Below, piece after piece: positions 15,785-23,558 of a stretch of DNA of 48,672 nucleotides. Numbering within the stretch: position 1 is the stretch's first letter; each line of letters begins with the position of its first letter. Made by a program: the position numbers and the translations under genes. The stretch is from Fibrobacter sp. UWH6 (GTDB lineage: Bacteria > Fibrobacterota > Fibrobacteria > Fibrobacterales > Fibrobacteraceae), in assembly GCF_900142465.1 (NCBI RefSeq), contig NZ_FRAX01000022.1, positions 1 through 48,672 on the forward strand, given 5' to 3'. The notes under the pieces are model-generated. The model made no database searches, was not told the DNA's origin, and saw only the letters and a list, made by a program, of their open reading frames with translations.

Positions 15785-16612
15785 CTATTTGGTGATGAAG
15801 AAACTTTCGGGGTTGATGGAGTTGCCCGACAGTCGGATTTCGTAGTGCAGGCCGAGGCTCGTTTCGCGACCGCTTTCGCCGATGAGGGCGATGGGTTGAC
15901 CGCGTTTTACAAAGCTTCCCTGGGGGACAAGGGATTTCCCTAGGTGGGCGTAGAAGGAACGGACGCCCTTCACATGCTCGATTTTCATGGACAGGCCAAA
16001 ACCGCGATGGTTGCGGACTTCCATGACGGCACCTGCACCTGTCGCATAGACGGTGTCCCCTTCGACGGCCACGTAGTCGATGCCGCGATGGGGCAGTTGT
16101 CTGTCGGTAAAGGGATCGTAGGCCATTTCAAAGCGTTTCTTGACGGCGTGTTCACCCTTCATGGGGTGAAGTACGGGCAGCTTGGCGGCCAGGGCGGAAT
16201 CGTTTTCCAGGGCGTTCAGCAATTTGCGGAAAGTGGTTTCCAGTTCCATCAGGCTCTTGCGCTTGCGGGCGGCGCGTTCTTCGTCGCTGGTGGTTTCCAG
16301 GGTGAATCCCAGACCTCCCATTTTCAGGGTGCTGTCGCGGAGAAGCCTTGTTTCTTCGGCCTTGAGGATGGAAGAGTCTACGGAGGCGCGGACGGCTACC
16401 AGTTCCTTTTCGATAGCTGCATTCTGGCGATAGACATTCGTTACGTTTCCGCTTGTTATGTTATCCATAATGCGGACGGGAGAGAACATGATAAAGCCTG
16501 CCACGGCGGCACAAACGCTCAATACAGAGAGTATGGCCCCTAGGAGGGATACGCTGTAGCTCTTACCCGAGGTGGTCTTGCTGGGGAATACATGGATTTC
16601 AAGTTTTTTCAC
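15785..16612 (-). CDS. M23-family (LytM/DacO-like) peptidase, membrane-anchored, one catalytic His absent
   Basis: A 275-residue protein with an N-terminal cytosolic tail, one membrane helix (~22-43), a helical linker (~60-135) and a C-terminal M23 domain. The zinc ligands are visible: His175 and Asp179 (HRGID) and His256 (LHYE). His223 in the YAHL motif is also present. However the HxH motif reads G254-L-H256, so the first His, normally catalytic, is missing. The protein may be a weakened peptidoglycan endopeptidase or a regulatory M23 protein of the EnvC/NlpD kind. Its start lies inside the 3' end of the coiled-coil gene (14-bp overlap). Confidence 0.85.
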   Translation of the reverse strand: MKKLEIHVFPSKTTSGKSYSVSLLGAILSVLSVCAAVAGFIMFSPVRIMDNITSGNVTNVYRQNAAIEKELVAVRASVDSSILKAEETRLLRDSTLKMGGLGFTLETTSDEERAARKRKSLMELETTFRKLLNALENDSALAAKLPVLHPMKGEHAVKKRFEMAYDPFTDRQLPHRGIDYVAVEGDTVYATGAGAVMEVRNHRGFGLSMKIEHVKGVRSFYAHLGKSLVPQGSFVKRGQPIALIGESGRETSLGLHYEIRLSGNSINPESFFITK

Positions 16613-16865
16613 CGTCGATACGCTCCCGCAAGGAATTGATTTTGCGCTTATGTTCTTCGATGGCGCCGAGTATTTCTACCACGGACGGGTCGTCCTTGAT
16701 GGCGGAAAGAAGGTCGTCACGGACGGCTCCGTGAAGTTTCTGACCCAGTGCCTGGAAGCGGTTTTTGAGCCTAGATTCCTCGGCTGCCAGTTCTACCCGC
16801 AAAAGTGCGGTAGAGGCGAAGTTCATAGCCGAATTTTTAAGCTTATTTAAAGGAATTTTACTCAT
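16599..16865 (-). CDS. Small helical (coiled-coil) protein, hypothetical
   Basis: An 88-residue protein without signal or membrane segment, predicted to be almost entirely alpha-helical (LLRVELAAEESRLKNRFQAL; ILGAIEEHKRKINSLRERI). No family is recognised. It overlaps the M23 gene by 14 bp, so the two are probably translationally coupled; it could be a cytosolic partner of the peptidase's N-terminal tail. Some resemblance to small cell-envelope or polymer-bactofilin accessory proteins would be expected from the position, but this is only inference. The region between it and the divergent small gene at 16930 is 64 bp. Confidence 0.7.
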   Translation of the reverse strand: MSKIPLNKLKNSAMNFASTALLRVELAAEESRLKNRFQALGQKLHGAVRDDLLSAIKDDPSVVEILGAIEEHKRKINSLRERIDGEKT

Positions 16866-16929
16866 AAGATGATTTCCAATGTCTGTAAAAAAATTAGTTT
16901 TTTATCCGTATAAAATTTGGAGAAATACC

Positions 16930-17079
16930 ATGAGTCGTCGCGATCGTAGACACGCTAAACAAGAAGTCAAGAAGTTCACCCCGAACAAGAAGAACGCACT
17001 GGACCCCAAGATTATTGCTGTACTTGGAGCTCTCGCCGTAATCTTCTTTGTTGGCACCATGCTAATCCAGAGAGGCTAA
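16930..17079 (+). CDS. Very small basic single-helix membrane protein upstream of dnaN
   Basis: A 49-residue protein. Residues 1-25 are strongly basic (MSRRDRRHAKQEVKKFTPNKK) and residues 28-46 form one hydrophobic helix (IIAVLGALAVIFFVGTMLI). The ATG at 16930 has a GGAG ribosome site 8 bases upstream; an in-frame ATG at 16879 lacks one. The stop is one base from the dnaN ATG, and dnaN's GAGG ribosome site lies inside this gene, so the two are coupled. The function is unknown. The basic cytosolic tail could contact DNA, RNA or lipids. Confidence 0.65.
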   Translation: MSRRDRRHAKQEVKKFTPNKKNALDPKIIAVLGALAVIFFVGTMLIQRG

Positions 17080-17080
17080 G

Positions 17081-18196
17081 ATGAAGTTCGATATTAAGAA
17101 GTCCGACCTGCAGGAAGCTCTGCAGACTGCCATTACCGCAATTCCCAACAAGTCTACTCTTCAGATTCTGAACAACTATTCTCTTCGTCTCGAAGGAAAC
17201 ATCCTGGAAATTTGCGCAACCGACTTGAACCTTGGTGTCAGGACCAAGCTGGAAGTGAACGGCGAACGTGATGGCGAAGTCGTGATCAACGCCCGCAAGT
17301 TCTCTGACTTGATCAAGGCTCTTAGCGATCCCGCTATCGAAACCATCAGCATCGATGTCCAGGATTATCTGGCTCGCATCAAGTGGAGCGAACGCGGTCA
17401 GGCTTCTATCATGGGTTTTGACGCTGGTGACTTCCCTCCGTTCCCGGAAGTGGAAGGCGACAGCCTGAACTTCGCTGCAAGCGAACTTGCATTCCTCGTC
17501 GAAAAGACCGCTTTTGCAACTTCCAACGATTCTGTCCGCATGAACCTGAATGGCGTGTTCTTCGAAGCTGACAATGGCAAGGTTTCCATGGTCGCTACCG
17601 ACGGTCACCGCATGGGCCGTGCAAGCATCGACCAGGAAGGCGCTACTCTCGCTAGCGGCATTATCATCCAGCCCAAGGTTCTGCAGCAGATCCTGCGCAT
17701 TGCCAAGAGCGAAGATATCATCGAAATTCGCACTACCGAAACCCATGTGCTGTTCAGCACCGGTTCTACCCAGATCATTTCCAAGCTGTACGAAGGACCG
17801 TATCCTAACTACCGCAATGTGATCCCCCAGAACTTTGAACGTACCGTGCAGGCCAACTGCGCCGAACTTCAGGGTAAGGTCAAGAGCATTCTCCCCATGG
17901 CTAATCCCCGCACTCACCAGATCCGTCTGCACATGAACGGCAACGTCATGGAACTTTCTGCAACTGACCCGGATGTTGGTGGCGAATGCCGCGAAGCACT
18001 GGCCATTACTCACAATGGCGAAGGCAACTTCAGCATGGGCTTTGACGGTCGTTACTTCTCCGAAATCCTCGGCATGTGCAAGAGCGAAGAAGTTATCCTC
18101 AAGATGAACAGCCCTCTTGGCGCCTGCATTATCGAACCGGTCGGTGAAGACCTGAACTATAGCTTCCTCCTGATGCCGTCTCGTCTGGTTGACTAA
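17081..18196 (+). CDS. dnaN: DNA polymerase III beta subunit (sliding clamp)
   Basis: A 371-residue protein of normal length with the three tandem clamp domains (about 1-125, 126-250, 251-371). Family marks include the N-terminal MKFDIKKSDLQEALQTA, LEICATDLNLGVRTKLEV in domain 1, ATDGHRMGRA in domain 2 and YSFLLMPSRL at the C-terminus (usual LMPMRL). It forms the ring that tethers polymerase to DNA. It is co-expressed with a 49-residue membrane protein rather than flanked by dnaA or recF, and is closed by a strong terminator. Codon bias suggests high expression. Confidence 0.96.
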   Translation: MKFDIKKSDLQEALQTAITAIPNKSTLQILNNYSLRLEGNILEICATDLNLGVRTKLEVNGERDGEVVINARKFSDLIKALSDPAIETISIDVQDYLARIKWSERGQASIMGFDAGDFPPFPEVEGDSLNFAASELAFLVEKTAFATSNDSVRMNLNGVFFEADNGKVSMVATDGHRMGRASIDQEGATLASGIIIQPKVLQQILRIAKSEDIIEIRTTETHVLFSTGSTQIISKLYEGPYPNYRNVIPQNFERTVQANCAELQGKVKSILPMANPRTHQIRLHMNGNVMELSATDPDVGGECREALAITHNGEGNFSMGFDGRYFSEILGMCKSEEVILKMNSPLGACIIEPVGEDLNYSFLLMPSRLVD

Positions 18197-18224
18197 GGCT
18201 TAGACATTAGGAACTGCAATAAGA

Positions 18225-18257
18225 AAGGACTCGCGAAAGCGAGTCCTTCTTTTTTTA
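18225..18257 (+). terminator. Strong rho-independent terminator of dnaN
   Basis: A perfect 10-bp stem, AAGGACTCGC (18225-18234) with GCGAGTCCTT (18239-18248), has a GAAA tetraloop and is followed by a T-run. Confidence 0.9.
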
Positions 18258-18309
18258 TAGGTATGCGGAAATTATTTACGTTTAATTTATCTATATCAAT
18301 AAGTATAAA

Positions 18310-19467
18310 CTAAACGAGTTTTTCTGCTTCGCCTTCGGCGTACTTTCCGTAAAGCATGGCAATGACGTCCTTCTTGGGAACCTTCTGCTTGGTCTCCTTG
18401 AGGCTTACGTGGAGGCGGTCCAGCATGGCCTTGTCGATTTCCTTCCAGTACTGATTGTTTTCGGTCAGCGTCCAAAGCTTGTCTCCATCGTCGCTGGTGG
18501 AGACGGTTACCAGCTTTGCCTTGAAGAATGTTCCCAGGGCGCGGTTGATGTAACTGCTTGTGGTGCCGGGGATGTTCATGGCGACGATTTCTTCTACCAG
18601 CATTTGCTTGCTCATGGGAACGAAGGAGCTCAGGTCGCAGGCGGCCACGTAGATTTTCTTAAGCATGTTCTTGGGGAAGATGTCCCAGCCCTTGCGCTTG
18701 AGTGCCTTGGCCAGAACCATCTGGGCGTCTTCTTCCACAGAGACTTTCTGCTCGGCGAGAGATACGGTGAAGGATCCGCCGCCGATGTCGTTGATTTGTA
18801 CGAAGTCTGCCGACTTGACGAAGTCCATGAAGTTCTTGAATCCCAGACGCTTTTCGTTGAAGGCGTTGTCGATGCCCAGCATTTTCGGCTTGACGGCGGC
18901 AAGGGGCAGCGGGCCGTCTTCCTTCTGCAGGATGTCGCGGAGCATTTCCATGGAGTCGATCTTTTCGGACACGATAAGGCTGCTTCTGTCCTTGGCGTTT
19001 TCTTCTTCATCTTCGTCCACGGGGGCGGCCGTGGCGTCGTCGGTGTAAACGTAGCGGGAACAGGAATTCTTGACGCACTCGCTTAGAGGGGACTTGGGAC
19101 CGACGCCGATGACTTCCTTGCCTTGTTCGCGGAGTTTGCGGAACAGGGGCGAAAAGTCGGAATCGCCGGTGGCCAGCACGATCCACTGCACCTGGGAATC
19201 CAGGGCCACTTCCATGGTGTCTACGGTCATCTTGATGTCGGTGGAATTCTTTCCGCTGACAGGATGGAAGGTGTGGACAAGCTCGAAACCGTTTTCGTTC
19301 AATGCGGATTGCAGAGGCATCAGCTGGGGGCTAGACCACTTGCCGTAAGCCTTACGCACAACGATTTGCCCCAGGGGCAGCAGTTCGTCCATTAAGGACT
19401 GCACGCCATTGTTTCTTACCCAGTTGGTCAGGTTCTCTGCATCAATAAAAATTGCAATATGGTTCAT
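18310..19467 (-). CDS. NYN-domain (PIN-like) putative ribonuclease with OST-HTH/LOTUS-like domain
   Basis: A 385-residue cytosolic protein. The N-terminal ~140 residues are a NYN/LabA-DUF88 domain, with the acidic metal-site motifs IFIDAEN (Asp9), STDIKMTVD and [10 protein letters not shown], plus the family end motif [12 protein letters not shown]. After an acidic linker, residues ~170-240 ([43 protein letters not shown]) look like an OST-HTH/LOTUS RNA-binding winged helix. The remaining ~140 residues may hold further winged helices. The family's predicted role is RNA cleavage in processing or silencing. The ATG at 19467 was chosen by fit to the family; there is no clear ribosome site. It is divergent from the Omp85-like gene, only 28 bp away. 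Confidence 0.82.
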   Translation of the reverse strand: MNHIAIFIDAENLTNWVRNNGVQSLMDELLPLGQIVVRKAYGKWSSPQLMPLQSALNENGFELVHTFHPVSGKNSTDIKMTVDTMEVALDSQVQWIVLATGDSDFSPLFRKLREQGKEVIGVGPKSPLSECVKNSCSRYVYTDDATAAPVDEDEEENAKDRSSLIVSEKIDSMEMLRDILQKEDGPLPLAAVKPKMLGIDNAFNEKRLGFKNFMDFVKSADFVQINDIGGGSFTVSLAEQKVSVEEDAQMVLAKALKRKGWDIFPKNMLKKIYVAACDLSSFVPMSKQMLVEEIVAMNIPGTTSSYINRALGTFFKAKLVTVSTSDDGDKLWTLTENNQYWKEIDKAMLDRLHVSLKETKQKVPKKDVIAMLYGKYAEGEAEKLV

Positions 19468-19496
19468 AACGGCACTAATATATATATTGTGAACCA
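19460..19496. promoter_or_regulatory. Inverted repeat spanning both start codons of a divergent gene pair
   Basis: TGGTTCA (19460-19466) and TGAACCA (19490-19496) form a perfect 7-bp dyad whose half-sites are 30 bp apart, about three helical turns. A TATATATATT stretch lies between them. Leaders for both genes would be very short. It may be an operator for the pair or a coincidence of the two starts. Confidence 0.4.
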
Positions 19497-20617
19497 TGAG
19501 TCCGAAGGTGCCGCAAAAGAACTGCAAGCTACTGCGCAAGATTATGAGCGTTGTGGCCCTTGCGGTGTGCGGTATTGGTCCAGCCGCCTTCGCTTTAGAG
19601 AATGATGAGGATCATTTTCAGCGATTTTCTGCCCTTCCCATATTAGGTTATTCGGAAGAAACCAAACTGCAGTATGGTGCCATGGCGCTTCTGTTCTTTA
19701 AGCCCAACGAACCTGGTGGTAAGGTCCAGGAAATCGATATTACGGCATACGGTTCTACCCGAAAGCAGTTCCAGTTTCTGATGGTTCCCTATTTCTATCT
19801 GTACCACGACAGGATTAGCGGTATCGTAGACTTCAGGTATCAGAACTGGGTAGGCAGTTACTTCGGCATGGGGAACGATGTGGACTTCGACAAGTACATC
19901 GGCTTCGATCGAGAACGTCTGCATTTTTCTACGGAATTGAAGTCTTCCATAGGGTTGCCCCGGTCGTTCAATTATGGTGTGAAGGTTATTGCAGAAAGGT
20001 CGTCTACCGATTTTAATGACTGCACCAAGGATCGCTGTGCCGATATGGACTTACCGGATTTGCATAATGGTTGGCGGAATGGGGGCGGCTATATTCTTAG
20101 TTACGACACCCGCGACAATTTGAACTGGACCCGGAGCGGTTTCCTTGTTCGCTGGCAGCAGATGTTCTACAGCGACTGGCTAGGGGATTATGACTTCGGT
20201 GTTCAGGATCTGGACCTCCGTGGGTACACGCCCTTGTTCTGGAATATCTCCGTGGCGACGGCAGCCCTCTGGCAAAGGGCTAGCGGGGATGTTCCCTTTG
20301 ACATGCTATCTGGCCCTGATGGAACGAAACGCTTTCGCGGTGTAGAGAGCTTGTTTTTTCGCGATAACCAGAGTCTGATTTTACAGGCGGAACTTCGTAA
20401 ATATTTAGGTTGGCGCCTGGCCGGTGATATCTTTTTTGAAGGGGCCAAGGTGGGTGACCACTTTGGCGAACTTCTACGGAATCGGTGGCATCAGGCTGTT
20501 GGGTTTGGAGGGATGCTGGCCCTTAACTTGAAGGAACGGCTTTACGCCCGTGGTGAGATTTCCTGGGTGGACTACGAGAAGTTCGGCATGACTGTTTATA
20601 TCCGGTCTGCGTTCTAG
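19496..20617 (+). CDS. Outer-membrane beta-barrel protein, Omp85/BamA-type surface antigen domain
   Basis: A 373-residue protein with an N-terminal signal (about residues 15-33, cleavage near AFA-LEN) and then alternating beta strands ending in a terminal aromatic residue (VYIRSAF). The pattern resembles the C-terminal barrel of the Omp85 superfamily (bacterial surface antigen) without POTRA domains: [37 protein letters not shown] and [24 protein letters not shown]. The last of these corresponds to the region around the conserved (V/I)RG(Y/F) motif, here FRG. The likely location is the outer membrane; assembly or transport cargo is unknown. Divergent NYN gene upstream; tandem hairpins downstream. 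Confidence 0.8.
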   Translation: MSPKVPQKNCKLLRKIMSVVALAVCGIGPAAFALENDEDHFQRFSALPILGYSEETKLQYGAMALLFFKPNEPGGKVQEIDITAYGSTRKQFQFLMVPYFYLYHDRISGIVDFRYQNWVGSYFGMGNDVDFDKYIGFDRERLHFSTELKSSIGLPRSFNYGVKVIAERSSTDFNDCTKDRCADMDLPDLHNGWRNGGGYILSYDTRDNLNWTRSGFLVRWQQMFYSDWLGDYDFGVQDLDLRGYTPLFWNISVATAALWQRASGDVPFDMLSGPDGTKRFRGVESLFFRDNQSLILQAELRKYLGWRLAGDIFFEGAKVGDHFGELLRNRWHQAVGFGGMLALNLKERLYARGEISWVDYEKFGMTVYIRSAF

Positions 20618-20633
20618 TTCCCGAGGTTTAAAC

Positions 20634-20752
20634 AAAAAATAGGCCCCGCAGGGCGGAAGTAAAAATGCGGCTGCGCCCCGAAGGTCGGATATGAAAAAGT
20701 GGTTGCGCCCCGAAGGTCGGGTATGAAAAAGTGGTTGCGCCCCGAAGGTCGC
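20634..20752 (-). repeat. Tandem 32-bp hairpin repeats acting as nuoA terminators
   Basis: A 32-base unit (GTTGCGCCCCGAAGGTCGGG plus TATGAAAAAGTG) occurs at 20670-20701 and 20702-20733, with a partial third copy at 20734-20752. On the minus strand each copy contains a GC-rich stretch followed by a T-run. GTGGTTGCG/CGCAACCAC at the right end forms a perfect 9-bp stem. A final GCCC/GGGC hairpin with a T-run lies at about 20634-20655. These would stop transcription coming from nuoA. Confidence 0.65.
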
Positions 20753-20792
20753 AACCACCATTTTTGAGATAGAATATCTGTGGATTCAGGAA

Positions 20793-21185
20793 TTAGTCCT
20801 GAATGCGAGTCCAGTTCAGCACGCCCTTCTTCATGAGGTAGCAGTAACCGGCTTCGAGAATCACCAGGAAGGCGAGAAGAACAAAGAGCAATTCCCAACC
20901 ACCAGCCAGGAACTGGATGGTCCAGGGGTAGAGGAATGCAACTTCGAGGTCGAACACCAGGAACAGCATTGCCACCATGTAGTACTTGACCGGGTAGCGT
21001 TCGCTGGAGGTGCCGGATACATGGGCGATACCACATTCATAGGAGGTACCCTTGATGGCGGTTTCCTTGATTTTGCCCGGATGCAGAAGCCAGTTGGCAA
21101 CCAAGAGGACAGTGGGGATGCAGAGGGCCAAAATGACCAGGATGGTCATGGCAAAAGTGGTGTCGAAAATTTCAACGTTCGTCAT
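20793..21185 (-). CDS. nuoA: NADH-quinone oxidoreductase subunit A (NuoA), solitary
   Basis: A 130-residue protein with three membrane helices (about 11-32, 66-85 and 92-112). It carries the NuoA signatures: YECGI in the loop after helix 1, the RYPVKYYMVAMLFLVFDLEVAFLYPW block with conserved acidic Asp-x-Glu, and a third helix ending before a basic tail. NuoA helps form the quinone/proton-channel junction of complex I. No other nuo gene lies in the window: neighbours are an outer-membrane barrel and a FISUMP lipoprotein. Its own terminator array suggests a single-gene unit. The start at 21185 (MTNVEIF) is preferred over a GTG at 21194. Confidence 0.88.
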   Translation of the reverse strand: MTNVEIFDTTFAMTILVILALCIPTVLLVANWLLHPGKIKETAIKGTSYECGIAHVSGTSSERYPVKYYMVAMLFLVFDLEVAFLYPWTIQFLAGGWELLFVLLAFLVILEAGYCYLMKKGVLNWTRIQD

Positions 21186-21253
21186 AGTGAGCACAAAGAT
21201 AGTAAAAAACTTTTTGCTGTTTAGGTATGGTTTTGTAAACTATATTTGAGCCT

Positions 21254-22111
21254 ATGAAAAAGATCACTGCATTATTGGGATTTGTGGGTGTAGTGAGCAT
21301 GATTTCGGCTTGTTCCGATACCATCTCAGACGTTGATGTGATAATTGCTGAGCAGGATAGCTCTATTTCCAGCGATTCTAACGCCCCTCAGGGTGACGCT
21401 CCTGCATCATCGTCTTCTAAGAAGGATTCTGGGGTACAGGCTGAAGTCAAGTCTAGTGGTTCTGTCGTAACAGATACTGTCAACAAGACTGTGTATTTGT
21501 CTTCTGCCAGCAATTATGAGACCCCCTACATTAGTAGCGGTGTTTTCTGCTGGAGCGAAAAGTGCGAAGCGGCTGCGGTTACCTCCAGCGCTAGCATGGA
21601 AACCATCGTTATTGGAGTCTCTTCCGAGGCGGAAGTGTGGCCCAACGTAACAGAAACTCAGATGGTTGACCTGCGAGACAACAAGACCTACGCCTTGAAG
21701 ACTATCGCCGGTGTTCATTGGATGACCCAGAACCTGAATTACGAAACCAAGGCCAATAGTTTCTGCCCCACTAAGGACGGTGCTGATATGTGTGCCAAGT
21801 ATGGCAGGTATTATACCTATGCCGCAGCATTGTCCGCCTGCCCCACTGGATGGAGACTTCCTACCGAGGCAGAAGTTCTCGCGCTGGATAATGCTGTAGA
21901 ACATGAATGGTGGTCCATTGGCGGCCGTGTGAACGTTGAAGAAGGCAATAGCTTTGGAAATGAAGGTGACCAGGGATATATCTGGTACGAAGATAACGGA
22001 ACCAACAATTCCTATCGTATCAAGAACTATTCTGGCGATAGACCTCACGAAGTCCAGCATGTGGGTGGCGATACTCGTGCCTACAACGTTCGCTGTGTAG
22101 AAAACAAGTAA
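21254..22111 (+). CDS. FISUMP-domain lipoprotein
   Basis: A 285-residue lipoprotein: signal with lipobox ISAC and Cys20, then a ~110-residue serine-rich linker (SSSSKKDS, SSASM and similar) to carry the domain away from the membrane. It ends in a C-terminal Fibrobacter succinogenes major paralogous domain (residues ~135-283: MVDLRDNKTYALKTIAGVHWMTQNLNYET, YGRYYTYAAALSACPTGWRLPTEAEV, and the terminal NVRCVENK). The domain is very abundant in this genus; its molecular function is unknown. The ATG at 21254 begins the signal peptide directly. The divergent spacing from nuoA is 68 bp, and a good terminator follows. Confidence 0.88.
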   Translation: MKKITALLGFVGVVSMISACSDTISDVDVIIAEQDSSISSDSNAPQGDAPASSSSKKDSGVQAEVKSSGSVVTDTVNKTVYLSSASNYETPYISSGVFCWSEKCEAAAVTSSASMETIVIGVSSEAEVWPNVTETQMVDLRDNKTYALKTIAGVHWMTQNLNYETKANSFCPTKDGADMCAKYGRYYTYAAALSACPTGWRLPTEAEVLALDNAVEHEWWSIGGRVNVEEGNSFGNEGDQGYIWYEDNGTNNSYRIKNYSGDRPHEVQHVGGDTRAYNVRCVENK

Positions 22112-22131
22112 GACTTTCTTGGAACTGTAAG

Positions 22132-22166
22132 AGAGTTCGCGGTTGTAATCGCGGGCTCTTTTTTTA
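22132..22166 (+). terminator. Terminator of the FISUMP lipoprotein gene
   Basis: AGAGTTCGCG (22132-22141) pairs with CGCGGGCTCT (22150-22159), including two G-U pairs, followed by eight T bases. Confidence 0.85.
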
Positions 22167-22193
22167 TGGCTGGCTTCTTGCTGTTCCGTCAGC

Positions 22194-22228
22194 GCAAAAA
22201 AGACCGCGCGAAATAAATCGCGCGGTCC
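22194..22228 (-). terminator. Terminator of the fibro-slime pseudogene
   Basis: A perfect 10-bp stem, GACCGCGCGA (22202-22211) with TCGCGCGGTC (22218-22227). On the minus strand it is followed by a T-run. It faces the plus-strand terminator 40 bp away. Confidence 0.85.
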
Positions 22229-22270
22229 TTTTGGTTTGGTTGGTTTGGAGGGATTTCTTTTTGTCTGGAG

Positions 22271-23300
22271 TTACGGCCTTGTTCGGCGGACTCCCCAGAG
22301 CTTGTCGCGGGTCTGGTTCAGTATGGTCTTGCCGTTGACTTCTATTCTTAATTCCAGTCGTCCGATGTAGACGCCGGTTCCGACCAGTCTGCCGGTTCTG
22401 TCGCGCATGTTCCATGCCAGGAAGAGGCGTTCCCCTTCGTGGTCTAGGCAGGAACCATTGATTCAGATGTTCTGCGTTACGGCACTTTCCTTTCCAGTCA
22501 AAATTCTCATTTCGGACGGGGACACCGTTCTTTCCCAGTTTGCGTTCCACCATGCCTTCCAGCACCTGGTCGAGACTGGCGGTGTAGTCAATGAGATTGC
22601 GGTCTTCTTCGGTGTAGTCCCTCTTGGACATGGGGGAATTGGGCCAGCAGAGGTTTACGTTGTCGCCGCCGAAGTCTGCGCTGGTTCCCACGCCGCCGAA
22701 TGTGTCGGTGCAGTGGTCCGCGCCGTCGCCCAGGTTGCAGAGGCTTTCGTCGCGGGTGGTGGGCCTGAATTTCTTGTGGTTGTCGCGGCTGCCGTCATAC
22801 CAGTCGAACATCATGACGGGGAGTTTTCTGGTGGGGCAATCTCCCAGGATGCCTGGGTATTGGGTAAAGAGGGCGGGTGCGTCTGCCTTATAGGCGCGAA
22901 TCCAGAGGGTGTCGCCTTCGGCCGCCAGACTGTCCAGGCTGATTTCGTTTTCGGTGCCGGGGGCTTTAGAAACGACGCCTTCTGCGCTGTAGAATTTGTT
23001 TCCTACGGTCTGCTTGAAATAGACGCTGAACTCACCATCGGGTTTGCTGATTTTCGTTTCGTACCAGCCGCAGTATTTGTCTACGGCAGTCATGACACCG
23101 ATGGAATCTCCGTTGACGTAGGCGATGGCGTTGGTGTTGGTCCAGGGGGCAAGAAAACGGAGGACTTTGGCCGGGGTTTTTGTTGCGGGAGTTTCGTTGC
23201 CCGGGCGGTCTGTGTTGTTGGTACCGGGTCTAGCGGCAACGAGACATGCGCTCAAGGCGAGTCCCATGAGGATTGTTTTGGAGAGATTCTTACACCACAT
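22271..23300 (-). pseudogene. Fibro-slime protein remnant: large internal deletion with frameshift
   Basis: Translation from the ATG at 23300 (AAGGAG ribosome site, signal peptide) gives ~285 residues matching the N-terminal part of the two intact paralogues downstream: APWTNTNAIAYVNGDS, KYCGWYE, VYFKQTVG, PGILGDCP, KLPVMMFDW and HLNQWFLP. At about 22455 the match jumps to the extreme C-terminus (CLDHEGERLFLAWNMR..GRLVGTGVYIGRLEL..RDKLWGVRR), which lies in another frame and ends at the TAA at 22271. Roughly 900 residues, including the fibro-slime domain, are gone and the junction is out of frame. Read without correction, the frame runs on as nonsense to 22164. The promoter area and terminator still look intact. 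Confidence 0.85.
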
Positions 23301-23494
23301 ATAGATTTCTCCTTCTAAACACCCATTTGCTCTAATCCCATTTTTAGACGAAGTGTTTAGAAATAATTTCAAATATTTGAAGAAGTTTTCCAAAAATATT
23401 TAAAATCTTGTAAAAATCAATGTTTTTTTAAAATAACTGTGTAAGAATTTGTTGATTTTGTTTAGTAAGTGTGTAAAAATGAAGGTCAGCGGGC

Positions 23495-23535
23495 AAAAAA
23501 AAGAAAAGGCGCCGGCATTTGGCCGGACACCTTTA
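23495..23535 (-). terminator. Terminator of fibro-slime gene A
   Basis: On the minus strand AAAGGTGTCCGGC pairs with GCCGGCGCCTTT (23505-23534) with a bulge, followed by a T-rich run (A-run at 23495-23507 on the plus strand). Confidence 0.8.
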
Positions 23536-23558
23536 ATGAGAGAGGTTTAATTTCTTTT

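Noticed and set aside
16866-17080. Replication origin next to dnaN
   Set aside because: No DnaA boxes or AT-rich unwinding region were seen in this short gap; boxes were seen only near 48320.
20670-20752. CRISPR-like repeats
   Set aside because: The 32-bp units are directly adjacent with no spacers, and each carries hairpin and T-run features of terminators.
22164-22450. C-terminal part of the uncorrected frame from 23300 to 22164 as genuine protein
   Set aside because: The amino acids are Arg/Pro-rich nonsense, and a neighbouring frame encodes the conserved fibro-slime tail, so this is frameshifted sequence.
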